DNA of 64,000 nucleotides from the NCBI GenBank assembly GCA_022829145.1, contig CM040744.1:2634501-2698500 (forward strand). Reading direction: 5' to 3'. The stretch is from Albula goreensis (lineage: Eukaryota > Chordata > Actinopteri > Albuliformes > Albulidae). Every line of letters starts with the position of its first letter. The first letter of the stretch is position 1. Positions 10,020 to 22,200 of this stretch are shown piece by piece. Below the pieces are notes generated by a model. The model was not told the origin of the DNA. It made no database searches and worked only from the letters and a program-made list of their open reading frames with translations. The position numbers and the translations under genes are program-made.

Positions 10020-12150
10020 TTTTGGGGCGTGCACAGGGCAACCGTTACAGATCAGCGGTGATTTGTGGAGCTTGGTTTTACATTGGATTAATGGTACACA
10101 GAGGCTGTAAAAACACTGTAGCCATACTGAGCACACTGTCAGGTTAGGTGGAGTAGCTGACTTTGGAGGCTTTATGAAAGTAATGAGGCATAGAGTTTAC
10201 CTAACATCAGAGAGTTCACCATGTTAAGATGTCTCTTCTCAAAAACATTAACACGGTTATCTGCTCATTACACCTGTTGCCTGTCCCCTCACCTGACTGA
10301 TATCATTTTTCTATGGTTCTTATATAAATTTCAATTAAATCCATTTGGTGTGTTCTTAAATTTTTGCTATAAAGGTGAGACCAAGAGGACAATAGTGAGC
10401 TTTCCTATGTGTGGAAATGTTTTATGTAGATTCTGATCTATTATTCGAGATACGAGAGAGAATTCCCCACAGCACTTTAAATATGTACAGTCTTAGCTCA
10501 CGGGTCTTTCGGTCAGGTGTGCTGTGAGATGGAACGACCCGGAAGCACAGATCGTCTCTCTCAGAGATAGAAACAAGGTGAAAGAGCTCCACATTCACTT
10601 TTCTGGTGAAGGGTTGACTGAACACGGTAAGAGTGACATAGAAGAAGGAGAGGAAAAGCTGAACATTCTGAGAAACACTCTATACGGTGTACTAAAACCA
10701 CCCATCTTTCTCTGTTCCATGTGATTTATACCGCTGTGAGTCAGCACCACAGTAAAAAGGTTTATGGCCACTTTTCTTTTCAGAATCTACTGATGGTGGG
10801 CTGTGCAGTTAAGTACACGAATATTGAAACTCAGACTATGATGGCACTGATTTTGGGAATAACTGAGACAGAGAACACGAAAATTCATCATCAACATTTC
10901 TCCACATGAAATCTGATGTGAGGAAATCTGTACGATTAATAATTGCAAAGCCAGTCCAGGAAGTCCTTTTTAATTTTTGCACATTCATTGCTTTCAGGGA
11001 AAATAGAAAAAGCTTTGAGATTTCTGGGAAAAAAAAGAAATTGCTTCAAAGCAAAATTAAAAATGTGCTGTTCTCAAGCACTTTATTTTAAGACTATACT
11101 TGACGGTAACTGTTGCACTTTTCACGTTATTACATTCTGGCTGTAATATTTCCTGGAAGTTGCTTCCATCCGGAAACGCTCATAAATGCAAAAGTGGAAC
11201 GGAAGAAAATGCATCCATATCGCCATCTAGTGGTTACTGTTCAAATGTGCAGGAGAAGAGGGCGGATGCCCTGTACCTCTGAACCTGTTTCTGTATTTAT
11301 GCTGTGTTCGTCTCTGTTACCGCGCCCTTCCTGGAACACCCCATGGTTAGAGTTCCTGTAAGGCTGTGATTGGAGGAAGTCCGCCTCAGGAGAGCGGCAG
11401 CGCCATCCCGGAACACTCGAGATCTCTTCCTCTCGACCCGCATACTACCGGCAGTCAGCAGCTTTCCCAGAAGGGTGGGAATTACCAGCTCTAACCTGAT
11501 TGGTCGGAATGGAAGCAGGACCCGAAATATCAGTCAGCATCCCGTTTCCTGGCAACAAGCATCCTGCAATAGAGCAGTCAGCTTACAGTTGGTTGCTGGC
11601 CCCTCTTGCCTTCACTCCTTCACTCTCTCTCTCTCTATCTCTCTCTCTCTGTCCCTCCCTCCTCTCTCTCTCTCCCTCTCACTCTCAGATGTACACATAC
11701 ATCCGGGAAGAGGCATGGCACAGAAGGCACTGGCTCTCTATCAGGGAATTACAGGGAGATAGAGACGGAAGGAGACCATGAAAAACAAACCTTTTACACC
11801 GTGTGCGTGACTCCTGTTACTGGCACACAGCCATGAGCTGAAACAAGATGCGCTGTGTGTCTTTCAGATGAAGAGATACAGGAACAATGACAAAGCATGG
11901 ACATCCAAAAAAAATCCCTAGGTTCTGAGACATTGTTTTCATCTGTTCTGGATGTCTTCAAAAGTGGGCACTGTCATTTAGACAATAATTATGAACATAC
12001 ATAATAAAATTCATTTTACTTTGTAAATTGTTGTACATTGCAAATAGTTATAACTTGCAACCGTGTTGTTTGCTTGCTTCCAGCCCTTGTGAGAACACAG
12101 CTTTCATTTTCCATGTATTTCAGCTGCGGTATATAGTATCTTTATTTTAT
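10020..12150. other. Intergenic block, no gene; CT-rich tract at 11620-11690
   Basis: No exon or named repeat apart from the CTCF-like motif at 11220 and a CT-rich simple repeat (CTCTCTCTCT with CCCTCC interruptions) at about 11620-11690. Open frames across the tract are serine/leucine-rich artefacts of it. Confidence 0.55.
11220..11233 (-). promoter_or_regulatory. CTCF-like motif
   Basis: The minus strand reads CCACTAGATGGCGA, 13 of 14 core positions, 1.2 kb from the similar motif at 10003 and in the same orientation. Confidence 0.35.
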
Positions 12151-12159
12151 TTTTTGTTA

Positions 12160-12245
12160 TTGAATTTAGCCCTTATTTAACCAGGTTAATCCCATTGAGA
12201 TTAAACTCTCTTTTATGAGAGAGACCTGGCCAATAGGAGCAGTAT
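12160..12245. repeat. Probable fish interspersed-repeat fragment
   Basis: The phrase ATTTAACCAGGTTAATCCCA, then TTGAGATTAAA...GAGAGACCTGGCCAA, is of a type commonly seen scattered in teleost DNA. The family was not assigned. Confidence 0.35.
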
Positions 12246-12501
12246 TCACCCTGTCCTCCATACTGTTTGGGACAAAGATACATTGTAGATATGACTCTGT
12301 ACTCCACAGTGTTAGATTTGTAATCAAACAATTCACATGTGACCAAAGTGCAGATTCTCACCGAAGGTTTGACCCACGTCTCTGACCTTCTCTCTTATTT
12401 CTCAGGTTCAGAATGGCTCCCTTCACTTTCACTGGCACAACTCTCCTCAAGTTAACAAATGCCAATAATGGACTCCGATCAAAAGCTTGGGATCAAGACA
12501 A

Positions 12502-12934
12502 AGGCTGTGTCTGAAATCGCATACTAAACAGTGCCTACTAAATTCGAACAAAGGCGTACTGCTCTTACGTCAACGTATTGCCTACTACTCAGTGCAGTAC
12601 TTGAGGTTTCAGACATATTACCATAGATATAATGGTTGCTGTTTTCCTCAGTTTAATAGCCGGATATTTACAACTGACGTGCATCTATCGTAAAACTTCA
12701 CAGAAATCCGCTGTCTCTGCCGTCTTCTGCTTTGGTATCTATCTATCTGACGGCCTTGTGGGATAGCGCAGTGTGCAGTCCTTGCACACTGCAGAATTTT
12801 ACCGGAAGCAGTACGCCATCAGGATAATGCTCGCATACTGATTCAGTCAGTTTGTGATTTCAGACACACTACAGTACTACGTACTGAATTTTTCATGCTT
12901 TGTACGGTGTAGTATGCGATTTCGGACACGGCCT
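12502..12934. mobile_element. MITE with 25-bp terminal inverted repeats
   Basis: The left end AGGCTGTGTCTGAAATCGCA (continuing TACTA) and the right end, read on the minus strand, AGGCCGTGTCCGAAATCGCA (TACTA) match at 23 of 25 bases over a 433-bp element. There is no coding capacity, so it is non-autonomous. The target-site duplication is not clear and the superfamily (hAT-, Harbinger- or Kolobok-like) is left open. Confidence 0.85.
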
Positions 12935-13340
12935 AAGATCTTATACCTGCGCTAAGGAAGTATTTGAACAAACCTGACTAATCAGAAACACCTGTGAATG
13001 CCGTTGTCCAAAACTTTATCGAGACCGAGCCCTGTAGCTTTAGTTCTCTCTGCGGGCTATCCCAAGCATCAATTGTTTTAGTTACAGTGACACATGTGCA
13101 GCCGTTGCCTGGAAAACTAATGGCTGCTGAGCTGTGATTGGCCAACCTATGATGCCACCAAACACGTTTAAGACCCACTCGGTATGCTTTCAGGTTTATA
13201 TTACATCCTGTTTGAAAATGGTATTGCTCAATGGTCCAAAAGTCTGAGCATAAAAGTTAACTTTCAGACTTCCTCCTATAATGATTTTCACCTCCTGGAT
13301 TTGCAGGTGGTGGTAGGTAGTTCTGCCAGCTCACCCTGTT

Positions 13341-13557
13341 GTACAGTACAGTCATTTAGCTGATGCTTTTATCCAAAGCGACTTACAGTTGATTAGACTA
13401 ACCAATGGCCAATCTCCCCTGGGAGCAATGTGGGGTTAAGGGCCTTGCTCAAGGGCCCATCAGCAATGGTGTTCTTGCTGTGGCTGGATGGGGACTTGAA
13501 CTGCCAACCCCAGGGGTCCAAGTCATGTACCTTAGCCACTAGGCTATAGGCTGCCCC
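13341..13557 (+). mobile_element. V-SINE-like fish repeat
   Basis: Contains the widespread teleost phrase GCTTTTATCCAAAGCGACTT, then GGGGTTAAGGGCCTTGCTCA, a GGACTTGAAC tRNA-box-like stretch and a tail CTTAGCCACTAGGCTA. This resembles the conserved central part of V-SINE-type repeats. The family assignment is from memory and the 5' head is not evident. Confidence 0.6.
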
Positions 13558-13609
13558 GTCATATTGTCACTCTCCAAAAAGCCTCAGAATGTCCACAAAG
13601 AAGTTTCGT

Positions 13610-13685
13610 GCACCCCATAATGAGTGGAGCCACGGTGAACTGTCAATCATTGACTTGCCTAAACCAATCAAAATCCATTTCACTT
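13610..13685 (+). repeat. Dispersed 70-bp repeat, copy 1 of 3
   Basis: Shares ATRRGTGGAGC, GTCAATCATTGACTTG and ACCAATCAAAA with 22578-22650, and more weakly with 20722-20790. Confidence 0.5.
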
Positions 13686-13689
13686 CATA

Positions 13690-15400
13690 GCACATGCCCC
13701 TAACTCTTCCCATAATCCAGCACAAAAAAATCTGAATCAGTTTGAGTCAGCTGTCAGCTGGTTTGTGTGAATGAGGGCCAGCCAGACCCCTGTTTCCAAA
13801 TAAATGGAGATATGTGTGTGATTTCCAAAGTTTTCTTTAGATTTCCCTGCCCTAAGGCAACAGAGGAAAGTGCCTCCTGGTCTCCTGTTAGCTCTATGGG
13901 CTGTAGACTCCGTATTTATGAATTTTATCAGCTATTTGGAAAAACTGTTACATGGTTTCACAAGCATGTTCTCGCAAATAATGTCTATAGTGTGTGCATA
14001 TATAATTAATTAGGCATATTCTGCTCGGAATTCCTATTATCCTATTAAGAGATTAACTTGATCGCATTTTAAGGCGTCAAGAGAAACCTTTTTCTGGTTT
14101 ATCTGGAGTTTTTTTCCCCCTCTAAAAAGGTCTGTTGTGAAGTGCTGTGGCAAAGCTGTTTGTAAATACGCAAAAATAAAGATTGTAGGTGCAATGTTTA
14201 TCTGCTCGAGACACGTGCATGCGATTCAGCATGCTATGCTCATCAAAAAATAATTCCCGGTTAAAATGTATTTCCACGCGCTGGCTAAAAAACAGGTGGC
14301 AGAAAGTAGTGCAAGGTCATATACTAATGTACACTGATACTGTACTTTCCTCAGCCTGTGCTTGCTCAACATGTCTGACCCAAACGTATTTAGGATTATT
14401 TTTGAAACGGTTTTCCACGTCCGAGAGGCAAAGCGCCAGTGGAAAAAATGATGCGTGGGATGGTCACTCTGAAGCCAACACTAAGCTCGAGCTCTGGGAA
14501 AACACAAGCGCACAGGGCGCTCCTGTACGAAGCAGTGACCACATCAGGACAGCGCCGCGCCGCTCTGCGCACTACCTACCGCATTACCCAGCGCCCCACC
14601 AGTGAGCGCCATCTGCGCTCTCATATATGTTAAGCAAGGGGTGCATTTTACAGAAACCACCAAAGGAAAACGTTATTCATAGGAAACTCATTGTAAGCAC
14701 TTTTTTTATTCCCGAAAAGCTGATTTCAACATTTTAGCAGAAACAGACACTCAGACAAGACTGAAAGTCTGTTGTATTCTGTTCAGTTTTCCTGGAAGAC
14801 AGGGTCGCAAATTTCCTCAGAGCAGAAATATTTTTAGGAAACAGCTGTCCTTTTTAGGAAACTGGTTGGTGCAACTCTGAAAGTAGTGCAACGCCCGTAA
14901 ATTCTGTGTGGGACAAATCCACCAACCTTTCGGCCTCATTTAAAACGCAAATCACCAGAAACCGGTCAGTGCAACAGTAACACTGTGTTGCCACAAGGGG
15001 GAAGCAGTTTACCATGATACTGTGCTCTGCACAACCTGCAAAACTCGGGCAGACAAACCGAACAGCCCTATCAGTGTTGGATATTCTGTAGACTGTAGGT
15101 AAAACTTAAATCCAGTTGGGCTGAGAGGTCTGGAGGCATTGTATCTTAATAAATTATATTTTGTTATGATATAAATTATATATCATATATATATATTTTT
15201 ACATCTGATATATAATAAAATGTATTAGTGGTGAATTATATCAGAAACAAAACAGATACTCATGAGATACACAGAACAAGTGACCCATTTCCAATTTACA
15301 ACTGATGTGTAGGCACCTGGTCATTGAAATGAAACACTGTAAAACAGTTCAAAGAAAAAAAAATGACAAAGAAAATGTTGAAACTTGTGAATGTGAATGT
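13690..15400. other. No gene seen; AT-rich stretch at 15130-15240
   Basis: No exon or RNA gene recognised. A weak CTCF-like match (CCACAAGGGGGAAG) occurs near 14990, and the segment at 15130-15240 is very AT-rich (TATATAT runs). Confidence 0.55.
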
Positions 15401-15406
15401 TAAAAT

Positions 15407-16110
15407 ATAGCTGCAAGCAGCTATGAGGGGCCCAAGCAGTCCAGCAGGGCAGAGTCGCCATGGCAACTTGACCTGATCATTTTAATAGCTTGGCTGTAAG
15501 CACTGATAGGAAGTTATATGGGCTTTGGGTTGTTTGCTTTGATTTGGCTGTAATGGATGAATGTTTTTGAAACACAAAAAATGGAGCACCCCCCAGAGGT
15601 AAAATGACGGCAAATGTTTTGAACATCCTCAGGAAGGGGTCCCGAGTCCACATACCAAGGTTTATATCGATACATGAAAGCATTGCTGAGATATGACCTC
15701 ACCCCCATTTGGCGGCTTCGCCACCAGTTTCAATTGGCTATAATGGACAAACGGTTTTGAAAATCAAAAATCCATCTGATAACAGTAAGGCTGATATCTG
15801 ATAACAGTAAGGCTTGGTCCAACAGTAAGGCTTGAAGTCTGAGATGCGTTGAACTCGGCTTGATCCGAAGAATCCAATGGTACCCCATTTTTAAAAATCG
15901 GGTGTACAGTTCAAAAGTCAAGTGCGGAAACGCACCTCCAACTTTGACCCATTGGTGGTGCTACAGTGCTCAAAGTGCAGACATGAAACTTGGTGAAAAG
16001 AATCAGGGCGATGTCCCCAGTCAGTGTGCCAAATTTCAAAACTTTTGCCGTACGGTTGTAGGGATTGCCATCGACTTCAATGGCAGAAGAAGAGAAGAAG
16101 AAGACACTCA
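15407..16110 (+). mobile_element. Fish interspersed repeat starting with a perfect palindrome
   Basis: It begins with ATAGCTGC-AA-GCAGCTAT (15407-15424), followed by GAGGGGCCCAAGC, a form seen at the ends of a common teleost repeat. Internally there are two related phrases of the type TTGGCTRTAATGGAYRAAYG (about 15546 and 15735) and a short direct duplication of CTGATAACAGTAAGGCT near 15780. The 3' part (15942-16107) ends in a GAAGAAGAAG tract and is present in inverted orientation at 17533-17705. No transposase is visible, so it is non-autonomous. Confidence 0.6.
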
Positions 16111-16679
16111 CAGGTGCCTATGCATCTTCACTGCTTGGCCCAAGAAAATAAGGAACTGAAACACTTTTCCTCAACCTCAATCAAGATATTGTGAGGAAAA
16201 TGGGGGTTCCCCAGGACCAGGGTGGGGAACCCCAGAGCGGTGCGGATTTCTCTCTCTTTCGCTCTTACACTGAGATGAGGGAAGTCCACTCTGACTCCGC
16301 CTCTCAGCACTGAGAGACACACGACACATGTACCTCCTAACCACAGTTAACACTCAACACCACAGCTTATCAGATTTCATTTTTGACATTATTAGAATGC
16401 TGTTTTTGTACTTTTATATTATGATATCAATTGTGTATGATCTAAAGCCAGGCTAACAGGTACAACTTGTGCCACCTTCTTCTCAAGAAGCTCTGAATTA
16501 TTTATGACTGTCGAACAATAGAAGGTGATTCAGTTTCATGTTGGCATCTCCATCAGTATACAAAGTGACAAGCATCTGTCATCACTAACCACATTATTGA
16601 TAATGGTTCTAGCTGTGCATTATAGTGTTTTATGGAGCCGGTCATCAAAAATAATACACACCCCTGATGAAGCAGAATC

Positions 16680-17470
16680 AATGCTCACTAGATGGCTAGT
16701 GCATCCTAGGCTAATGCTCACTAGATGGCTAATGCATCCTAGGCTAATGCTAACTAGATGGCTAGTGCATCTTAGGCTAATGCTCACTAGATGCTAATGC
16801 ACCCTAGGCTAATGCTCACTAGATGGCTAGTGCATCCTAGGCTAATGCTCACTAGATGGCTAGTGCATCCTAGGCTAATGCTCACTAGATGGCTAGTGCA
16901 TCTTAGGCTAATGCTCACTAGATGGCTAATGCACCCTAGGCTAATGCTCACTAGATGGCTAACGCACCATAGGCTAATGCTCACTAGATGGCTAGTGCAT
17001 CCAAGGCTAATGCTCTCTGGATAGCTAATGCATCCTAGGCTAATGCTCACTAGATCGCTAATGCATCCTAGGCCTAGGCTAATGCTCACTAGATGGCTAA
17101 CGCACCATAGGCTAATGCTCACTAGATCGCTAATGCATCCTAGGCTAATGCTCACTAGACGGCTAATGCACCCTAGACTAATGCTCACTACATGCTAATG
17201 CATCCTAGGCTAATGCTCACTAGATCGCTAATGCATCCTAGGCTAATGCTCACTAGACGGCTAATGCACCCTAGGCTAATGCTCACTAGATGGCTAACGC
17301 ACCATAGGCTAATGCTCACTAGATGGCTAATGCACCCTAGGCTAATGCTTACTAGATAGCTAGTGCACCCTAGGCTAATGCTCACTAGATGGCTAATGCA
17401 CCCTAGGCTAATGCTTACTAGATAGCTAGTGCATCCAAGGCTAATGCTCACTGGATAGCTAGTGCACCCT
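16680..17470. repeat. 33-bp minisatellite (about 24 units) carrying CTCF-like cores
   Basis: The unit GCTCACTAGATGGCTAGTGC + ATCCTAGGCTAAT repeats every 33 bases (starts at 16683, 16716 and so on) with point changes and a few short units. CACTAGATGGC in most units matches the middle of the CTCF consensus. The open frames on both strands across the array are repeat artefacts (33 is a multiple of 3). Confidence 0.95.
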
Positions 17471-17532
17471 GGCTGGTGCGCAATGGATGGTTAGTGCACA
17501 CAACCAAAGCCAAAGCAGAGTTTCCACCTTTT

Positions 17533-17705
17533 CTTATCATGCATAATCTTCTTCTTCTTCCGCCATTGAAGAATATGGCAGCCCCAGAACCGCACGGCAA
17601 AAGTTTTGAAATTTGGCACACCGATTTGGGGACATCACCCAGATTCTTTTTACCAAGTTTCACGTCTGCGCCTTGAGCACTATAGCACCACCAACAGGGC
17701 ACATG
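17533..17705 (-). mobile_element. Inverted second copy of the repeat end at 15942-16107
   Basis: Read on the minus strand it matches the left copy closely: GGTGGTGCTATAGTGCTCAA, ATGTCCCCA, GTGCCAAATTTCAAAACTTT, then TTCAATGGCGGAAGAAGAAG. The two copies face each other across the minisatellite. Confidence 0.8.
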
Positions 17706-18715
17706 GTTTTGTAATTAGCCTGTTATATAGAGCTTAATAAACTTTTGTAACGTGATCACATAAGTAGGTTAAATAGCATAAGGTGCTACATAATGGATTA
17801 TCCTCCCTGGGAAACCATATGAAAAGCCAGTGGTACATATTTTACATATAAGGCTACTGTACCTAAGCCTCCAATGTATTTATATTCTGTTTTGATTTCC
17901 TTATCATCTAATGAATATTATTTCTGACCCCAGGGGGTTTGATTGGTTTGCATTCCAGCACTGCTTTTGGAAAGAAAACTTCTGGTTGCTTTGTCCCACG
18001 ATCATGTAATCAAGTTACAAAACATGATTGTTTAAATCTCCTTGGGTATTGTCAGTGTAGGATCGAGGAGACTCTAGCCACTGATAGTTCCTGTTTTATG
18101 TATTAAAAGAGTATTAAATGATTGACCATGTGTATCTGTGGTGCGGTCTTGATCTCAATGTATTATTCCTGGCAACAGAAGGGTCAAACTAAATAAAATC
18201 ACACATTTGATCATTACACAGGTGCATCATTTTGTGAAATAAATTAATGTTACACACAAATATGCTTTAATAAAGTGTGCATGTGCAAATCGTTCAACGG
18301 TGTGCATCAACAATCCTTGGTAATACTCGCCTTTTTTTCTGGAAAGTTCGAATTCTCAAGGAGCACAGAGAGTTCTATCACCAGCTATCTAGGTTAATGT
18401 CGATGCATGTTGAGGAAAAACGTACGCCGTGAAACAGAGTGGAATGAAGGGAGGACAGTGAACGTACATTGATGTTACATTTTTACAGGTCGTTAATCTT
18501 CCAGTAGCGCCGATCGCACGTCTCTCAGATGCCTTTGATATCTGGCACCACTTTCACTGCGTTGTCATTGTGTTTATGTTCAGGGTGTGGCCTAGTTAGC
18601 TCTACCTGCTCCCACAGGGTGGATTCTTAAAGAATACCTGGGTGATGAGTAAAGGAGTATGTCGACACACCCTGGTGCTCACCTGATTCAGGTATTTGTG
18701 GGTGTTCTAACGGAT
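17706..18715. other. No gene seen
   Basis: Ordinary non-coding DNA; nothing recognised on either strand. Confidence 0.55.
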
Positions 18716-18719
18716 GTAG

Positions 18720-19440
18720 ACGTGGCAGAGTAGATAACATTGTGTGTGCATGTGTGTGTTCGTGTACATTTGCGTGTGTGGGTGTTCATGGGTGTATACG
18801 TTGTGTGCATGTGTGTGCGTGTCTGTGAGAACCTGTAAATGTACGTGATAAGTCTGCATGTATCATGTGTGAGTATATTTGTGTGTGTGTGCTTGTGTGT
18901 ATATATATGTGTGAGAGAAATGAGTTTAATTATGTCTTTATTTGTGTCATTTGTGTCCGTGTATATGTGGCACACTAGTTTAATTTTCTCTTTATTTGTG
19001 TCTGTGTATAGGTGGCACAGTAATGTAATTGTGTATTTATTTGTGTATGTGTATAGATGGTACAGTAATGTAATTGTGTATTTATTTGTGTATGTGTATA
19101 GGTGGCACAGTAATGTAATTGTTGCTGTTGGAGGTTGCAGGTTTGATCCCCAGGTTGGGCACTGCAGCGTTACATTTGCACCATTGAGTGAGTATCTAGA
19201 TGTTGGTGTGTGGGTGAACAGAATGTCTGTGCCACAGGTATACACATGAACTGTGTGTGTGTCTGTATGCTTAAAGTCTGTGTTTGTGTGTGTGTGTTGT
19301 GTGTGTGAGTGTGTGTGTTTGTATATGTACGTTTGTGTGTGTTTGTGTGTGTTTGTATATGTATGTGTGCGTGTGTGTGTGTGCGTGTGTTTGTATATGT
19401 ATGTGTGCGTGTGTGTGTGTGCGTGTGTTTGTATGTCAAG
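18720..19440. repeat. Complex (TG)n microsatellite with a short tandem repeat and SINE fragment
   Basis: A long TG/TGTA-rich tract. Between about 18960 and 19110 a phrase GTATAGGTGGCACAGTAATG + TAATTGTGTATTTATTTGTG recurs three times. At 19108-19200 a tRNA-like text with a B-box-like GGTTTGATCCC suggests a SINE fragment seeded the repeat. The valine/cysteine-rich or threonine/histidine-rich frames are artefacts. Confidence 0.85.
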
Positions 19441-19444
19441 CCCC

Positions 19445-21835
19445 CTCTATGTGGGTTGCTGCCAGCTCATGGTATTTATGTTTTTTTTTCCGAGACTAAA
19501 AAATCAACAAGTGCTCAAGGCAGCCGAATCCTCCCTCATCCTTTTCCTGGATACAGAGGAATCTTTTCATCGGCTCTTTCCAAACATCTTTGTCTGAAAA
19601 AAAAACAGCCCTTTGAGGGGGGATCCATGGAAACCGGCAGCGGCCAGGGTGCAGTTTCTGGGTATCCCGGTGCTGAGAACTCCAGGCCCTTCAAAACAGC
19701 CTCAGAGGGGATGAGATGGAGGGGTCTGCCGCAGAGAAAAGGGGGTCTCTGTGCCTCTGATTGATGGGGCAGAAAACAGAAAAGCCCCCTTTTTTAAACC
19801 GAATTTTCACAAGGAATTTAAAGAGCGCCGAAGGGACATGGGTTTGAGCATGCTCAGAAGGGTCTGAGATGCACAGCCCAGTTTGTAAGAACGTATCAGC
19901 CCAGTGTTGGTCCTCCAGCAGTTGCCTTTTCTGAATTCAGTAAAGTAACTTGTAATGCAGCATAAATACATTTAAAAAATCATAATTGGTATGGCATAAG
20001 AGACTGTAGTGGTGTAGTAGTGTTTGATCTTGGGCTTGGGTCCCAGGGGGCGGAGTCATACCTGACCATTCCAGTGGGGTGAATGCCCTATTGGTCCACC
20101 GAAAAGAGATTGAATAAATAAAAGTAGATTTAAAAACGCTGAACAAGAAGGTAGTGAGCTCCTCTTCTGAGGTCAAGGGTACTGCTCAAACTGTCTTCCT
20201 ATTGGTTGGGGAGTTTTTCACTGCTGCCCTTGGGTTGTTCTTCTGGGGGTGGAGTTCTCAGGCCTGTAAAACTGCTTTGTGACAATGTTTTCATAATAAA
20301 CTGTACGCTCGTAAAAAATTAACAGAATATTTCCGTTGCAACACAGCCCAACGCAAGCGGTATTCTTACCTACACCTTCAGACATTCACACTTCACCATT
20401 GCAAACATCCGTCTTCTCACGCCTGAGTAAAACCGTTACGCGGAAGTGCAATGCCTGACACCAGACTGTGAGCTTTGTTTTTATTCGGCAGTAGCATGAT
20501 GGTGTTGTGAATGATTATACATCCGTGTGACTTTCACAGAGGTTAAAGGTTAAAGGGCACAGGGTCATACCGTTCAAAGACCTACCAAAACAGTGTGACT
20601 CTCTGGGCTTAACTACTGCGCTCAAAACGGCTACATGCTACAGCTCTCAACACATACTGATGACTTAATTCAGAATTCAGGAGAGCAGTGATTGGTGAGT
20701 GAGGTGTCATGACACAAAAAATGGGTGGAGCTACAAGTAGCTGTCAAGCACTATCTTGTTTGCGACCAATCAAATTTCAGAATGCCTCCAAGTCTCTTCT
20801 TCCAGGCGCCTGACTCTTTTTAAAGCAGAGTTTGAGTTGACATGGTAACTCCATCCATTTTGGTGCCATGAAACCCCATTAGTGTTTGACGTTTGTGGAC
20901 CGTCACTGCAGACGTGAAGCAGCTCTGAGTGTCATTTCTGAGTCTCTGTCTTCACTAATGTTCAGCATTTAGCCTGGCATGGGACGTTAAGGCTCTCATA
21001 TCTCTGTTTTTCTCTGATAAAACATTTCTATTTATTTATTTATCTAGTAAAATCCGACTGAAATGCTACTCATACACGGTAACCTAGCCGCTAATAAGCT
21101 ACCCACCTAGCTGCGGTCTTCAAGATATATGATAACTAGCTAGCCTCTCACTGTTTCTCATAATGATGGCCAGTGAGCTAAACTGACACAAATACCAACA
21201 CAAAGTACGTGTAATAAATCAACCGATTTGTGTCAAGGAAGAAAAAATCGTTCTTCTGACACTAACATAATGCGCCTAAATGCTGCTTCTCTTTGCTTTT
21301 GAGATCACATGAGAAATAACCACTCATGGTCTGGTGCCTCCGGCTGAATTAGTTTGATTAATCAGAAGAGACTGAGGTGAATAATAAGACGACAGAATGA
21401 GTCAGCAACACCACATGCTGTGTCTTTAACTCGGTGGAAGTAATAGGGCATGCCTGAGAGGACAATCCTGGACATTTATTTTCGTATTGTGCATTGTGTC
21501 TGGGATTTTGCGAAAATCCCACTGCTAATACGTTCCACCGCATGAACTTTAAGGTGACTTCTGAAGTAGTATGATTTGTGGATTAATTAACCGTGCCACC
21601 CAATGAAAACGCACATCAGTCTCCTGGAAAGCTTCACAGCGGGTTGCCAGATCCTGATGAAGGACACCACATTAGACTAATGAGCACGAGCCTGCCTGGT
21701 TATCCGCATACCTGGCAACCACGAGCACTAACACCAGGGATTCTGACTGTCTAATTTAGGCTGGGCTAAGGGCTTATTTTTCATGGGGGATACTTTATAA
21801 AACTGTGATATAACTGTACAGAACAAGAGCATGTA
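19445..21835. other. Intergenic block, no gene; old repeat traces
   Basis: No exon recognised. 20190-20310 ends in CTGTAAAACTGCTTTGTGAC plus AATG..AATAAA-type text, a form frequent at the 3' ends of teleost repeats. 20722-20790 is the weakest copy of the dispersed 70-bp repeat (ATGGGTGGAGCTAC ... ACCAATCAAA). Confidence 0.45.
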
Positions 21836-21844
21836 TACAGTGTA

Positions 21845-22035
21845 CAGTCAACTCCAGAACTATCGGCACCATTGATGAAGCTGAAGAGTAAAAGGCTGTA
21901 CAAAGTAAACAACAAAGATAATGGGTTATGTTTTTGTTTAAAAATATGGGAAAATACATTATTTTATTTATTCATTTGATTCTTAAAAAATGTTTTAATA
22001 AGACAGTCATTTTTTTAAATATGCATACCCACATT
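21845..22035 (+). mobile_element. Possible Tc1-like MITE fragment
   Basis: CAGTCAACTCCAGAACTATC + GGCACC followed by AAGAGTAAAAGGCTGTACAA resembles a common teleost Tc1-like inverted-repeat end. The opposite end was not found. Confidence 0.35.
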
Positions 22036-22105
22036 TGAGGTTTGCATGTTGGACATACGTGATTATCCAACAACAGCTAAATGTCATTGAGTTCTTCCTG
22101 CTGTT

Positions 22106-22200
22106 GAATGGATGGGGGTGGGGGTGGGGGGGGGGGGGTGGGGGGGGGGGCTGTGTTGAGGGAGGGGCCTGTGTGTGTGTGACGGGGGGGGGGGGCTGGG
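22106..22200 (+). repeat. G-rich tract with long guanine runs
   Basis: Several runs of 5-13 guanines separated by single T bases, then a second run after about 35 bases. Strong G-quadruplex potential. The glycine-rich frame is an artefact. Confidence 0.9.

Noticed and set aside
16680-17451. Long open frames on both strands over the 33-bp array, giving regular LMLTRWL / SISLGCI repeats
   Set aside because: The unit length is a multiple of three, so any stop-free frame stays open. There is no start context, splice context or protein family.
18688-19764. Open frames rich in Val/Cys/Tyr or Thr/His
   Set aside because: Produced by the TG/TGTA microsatellite in different frames and strands.
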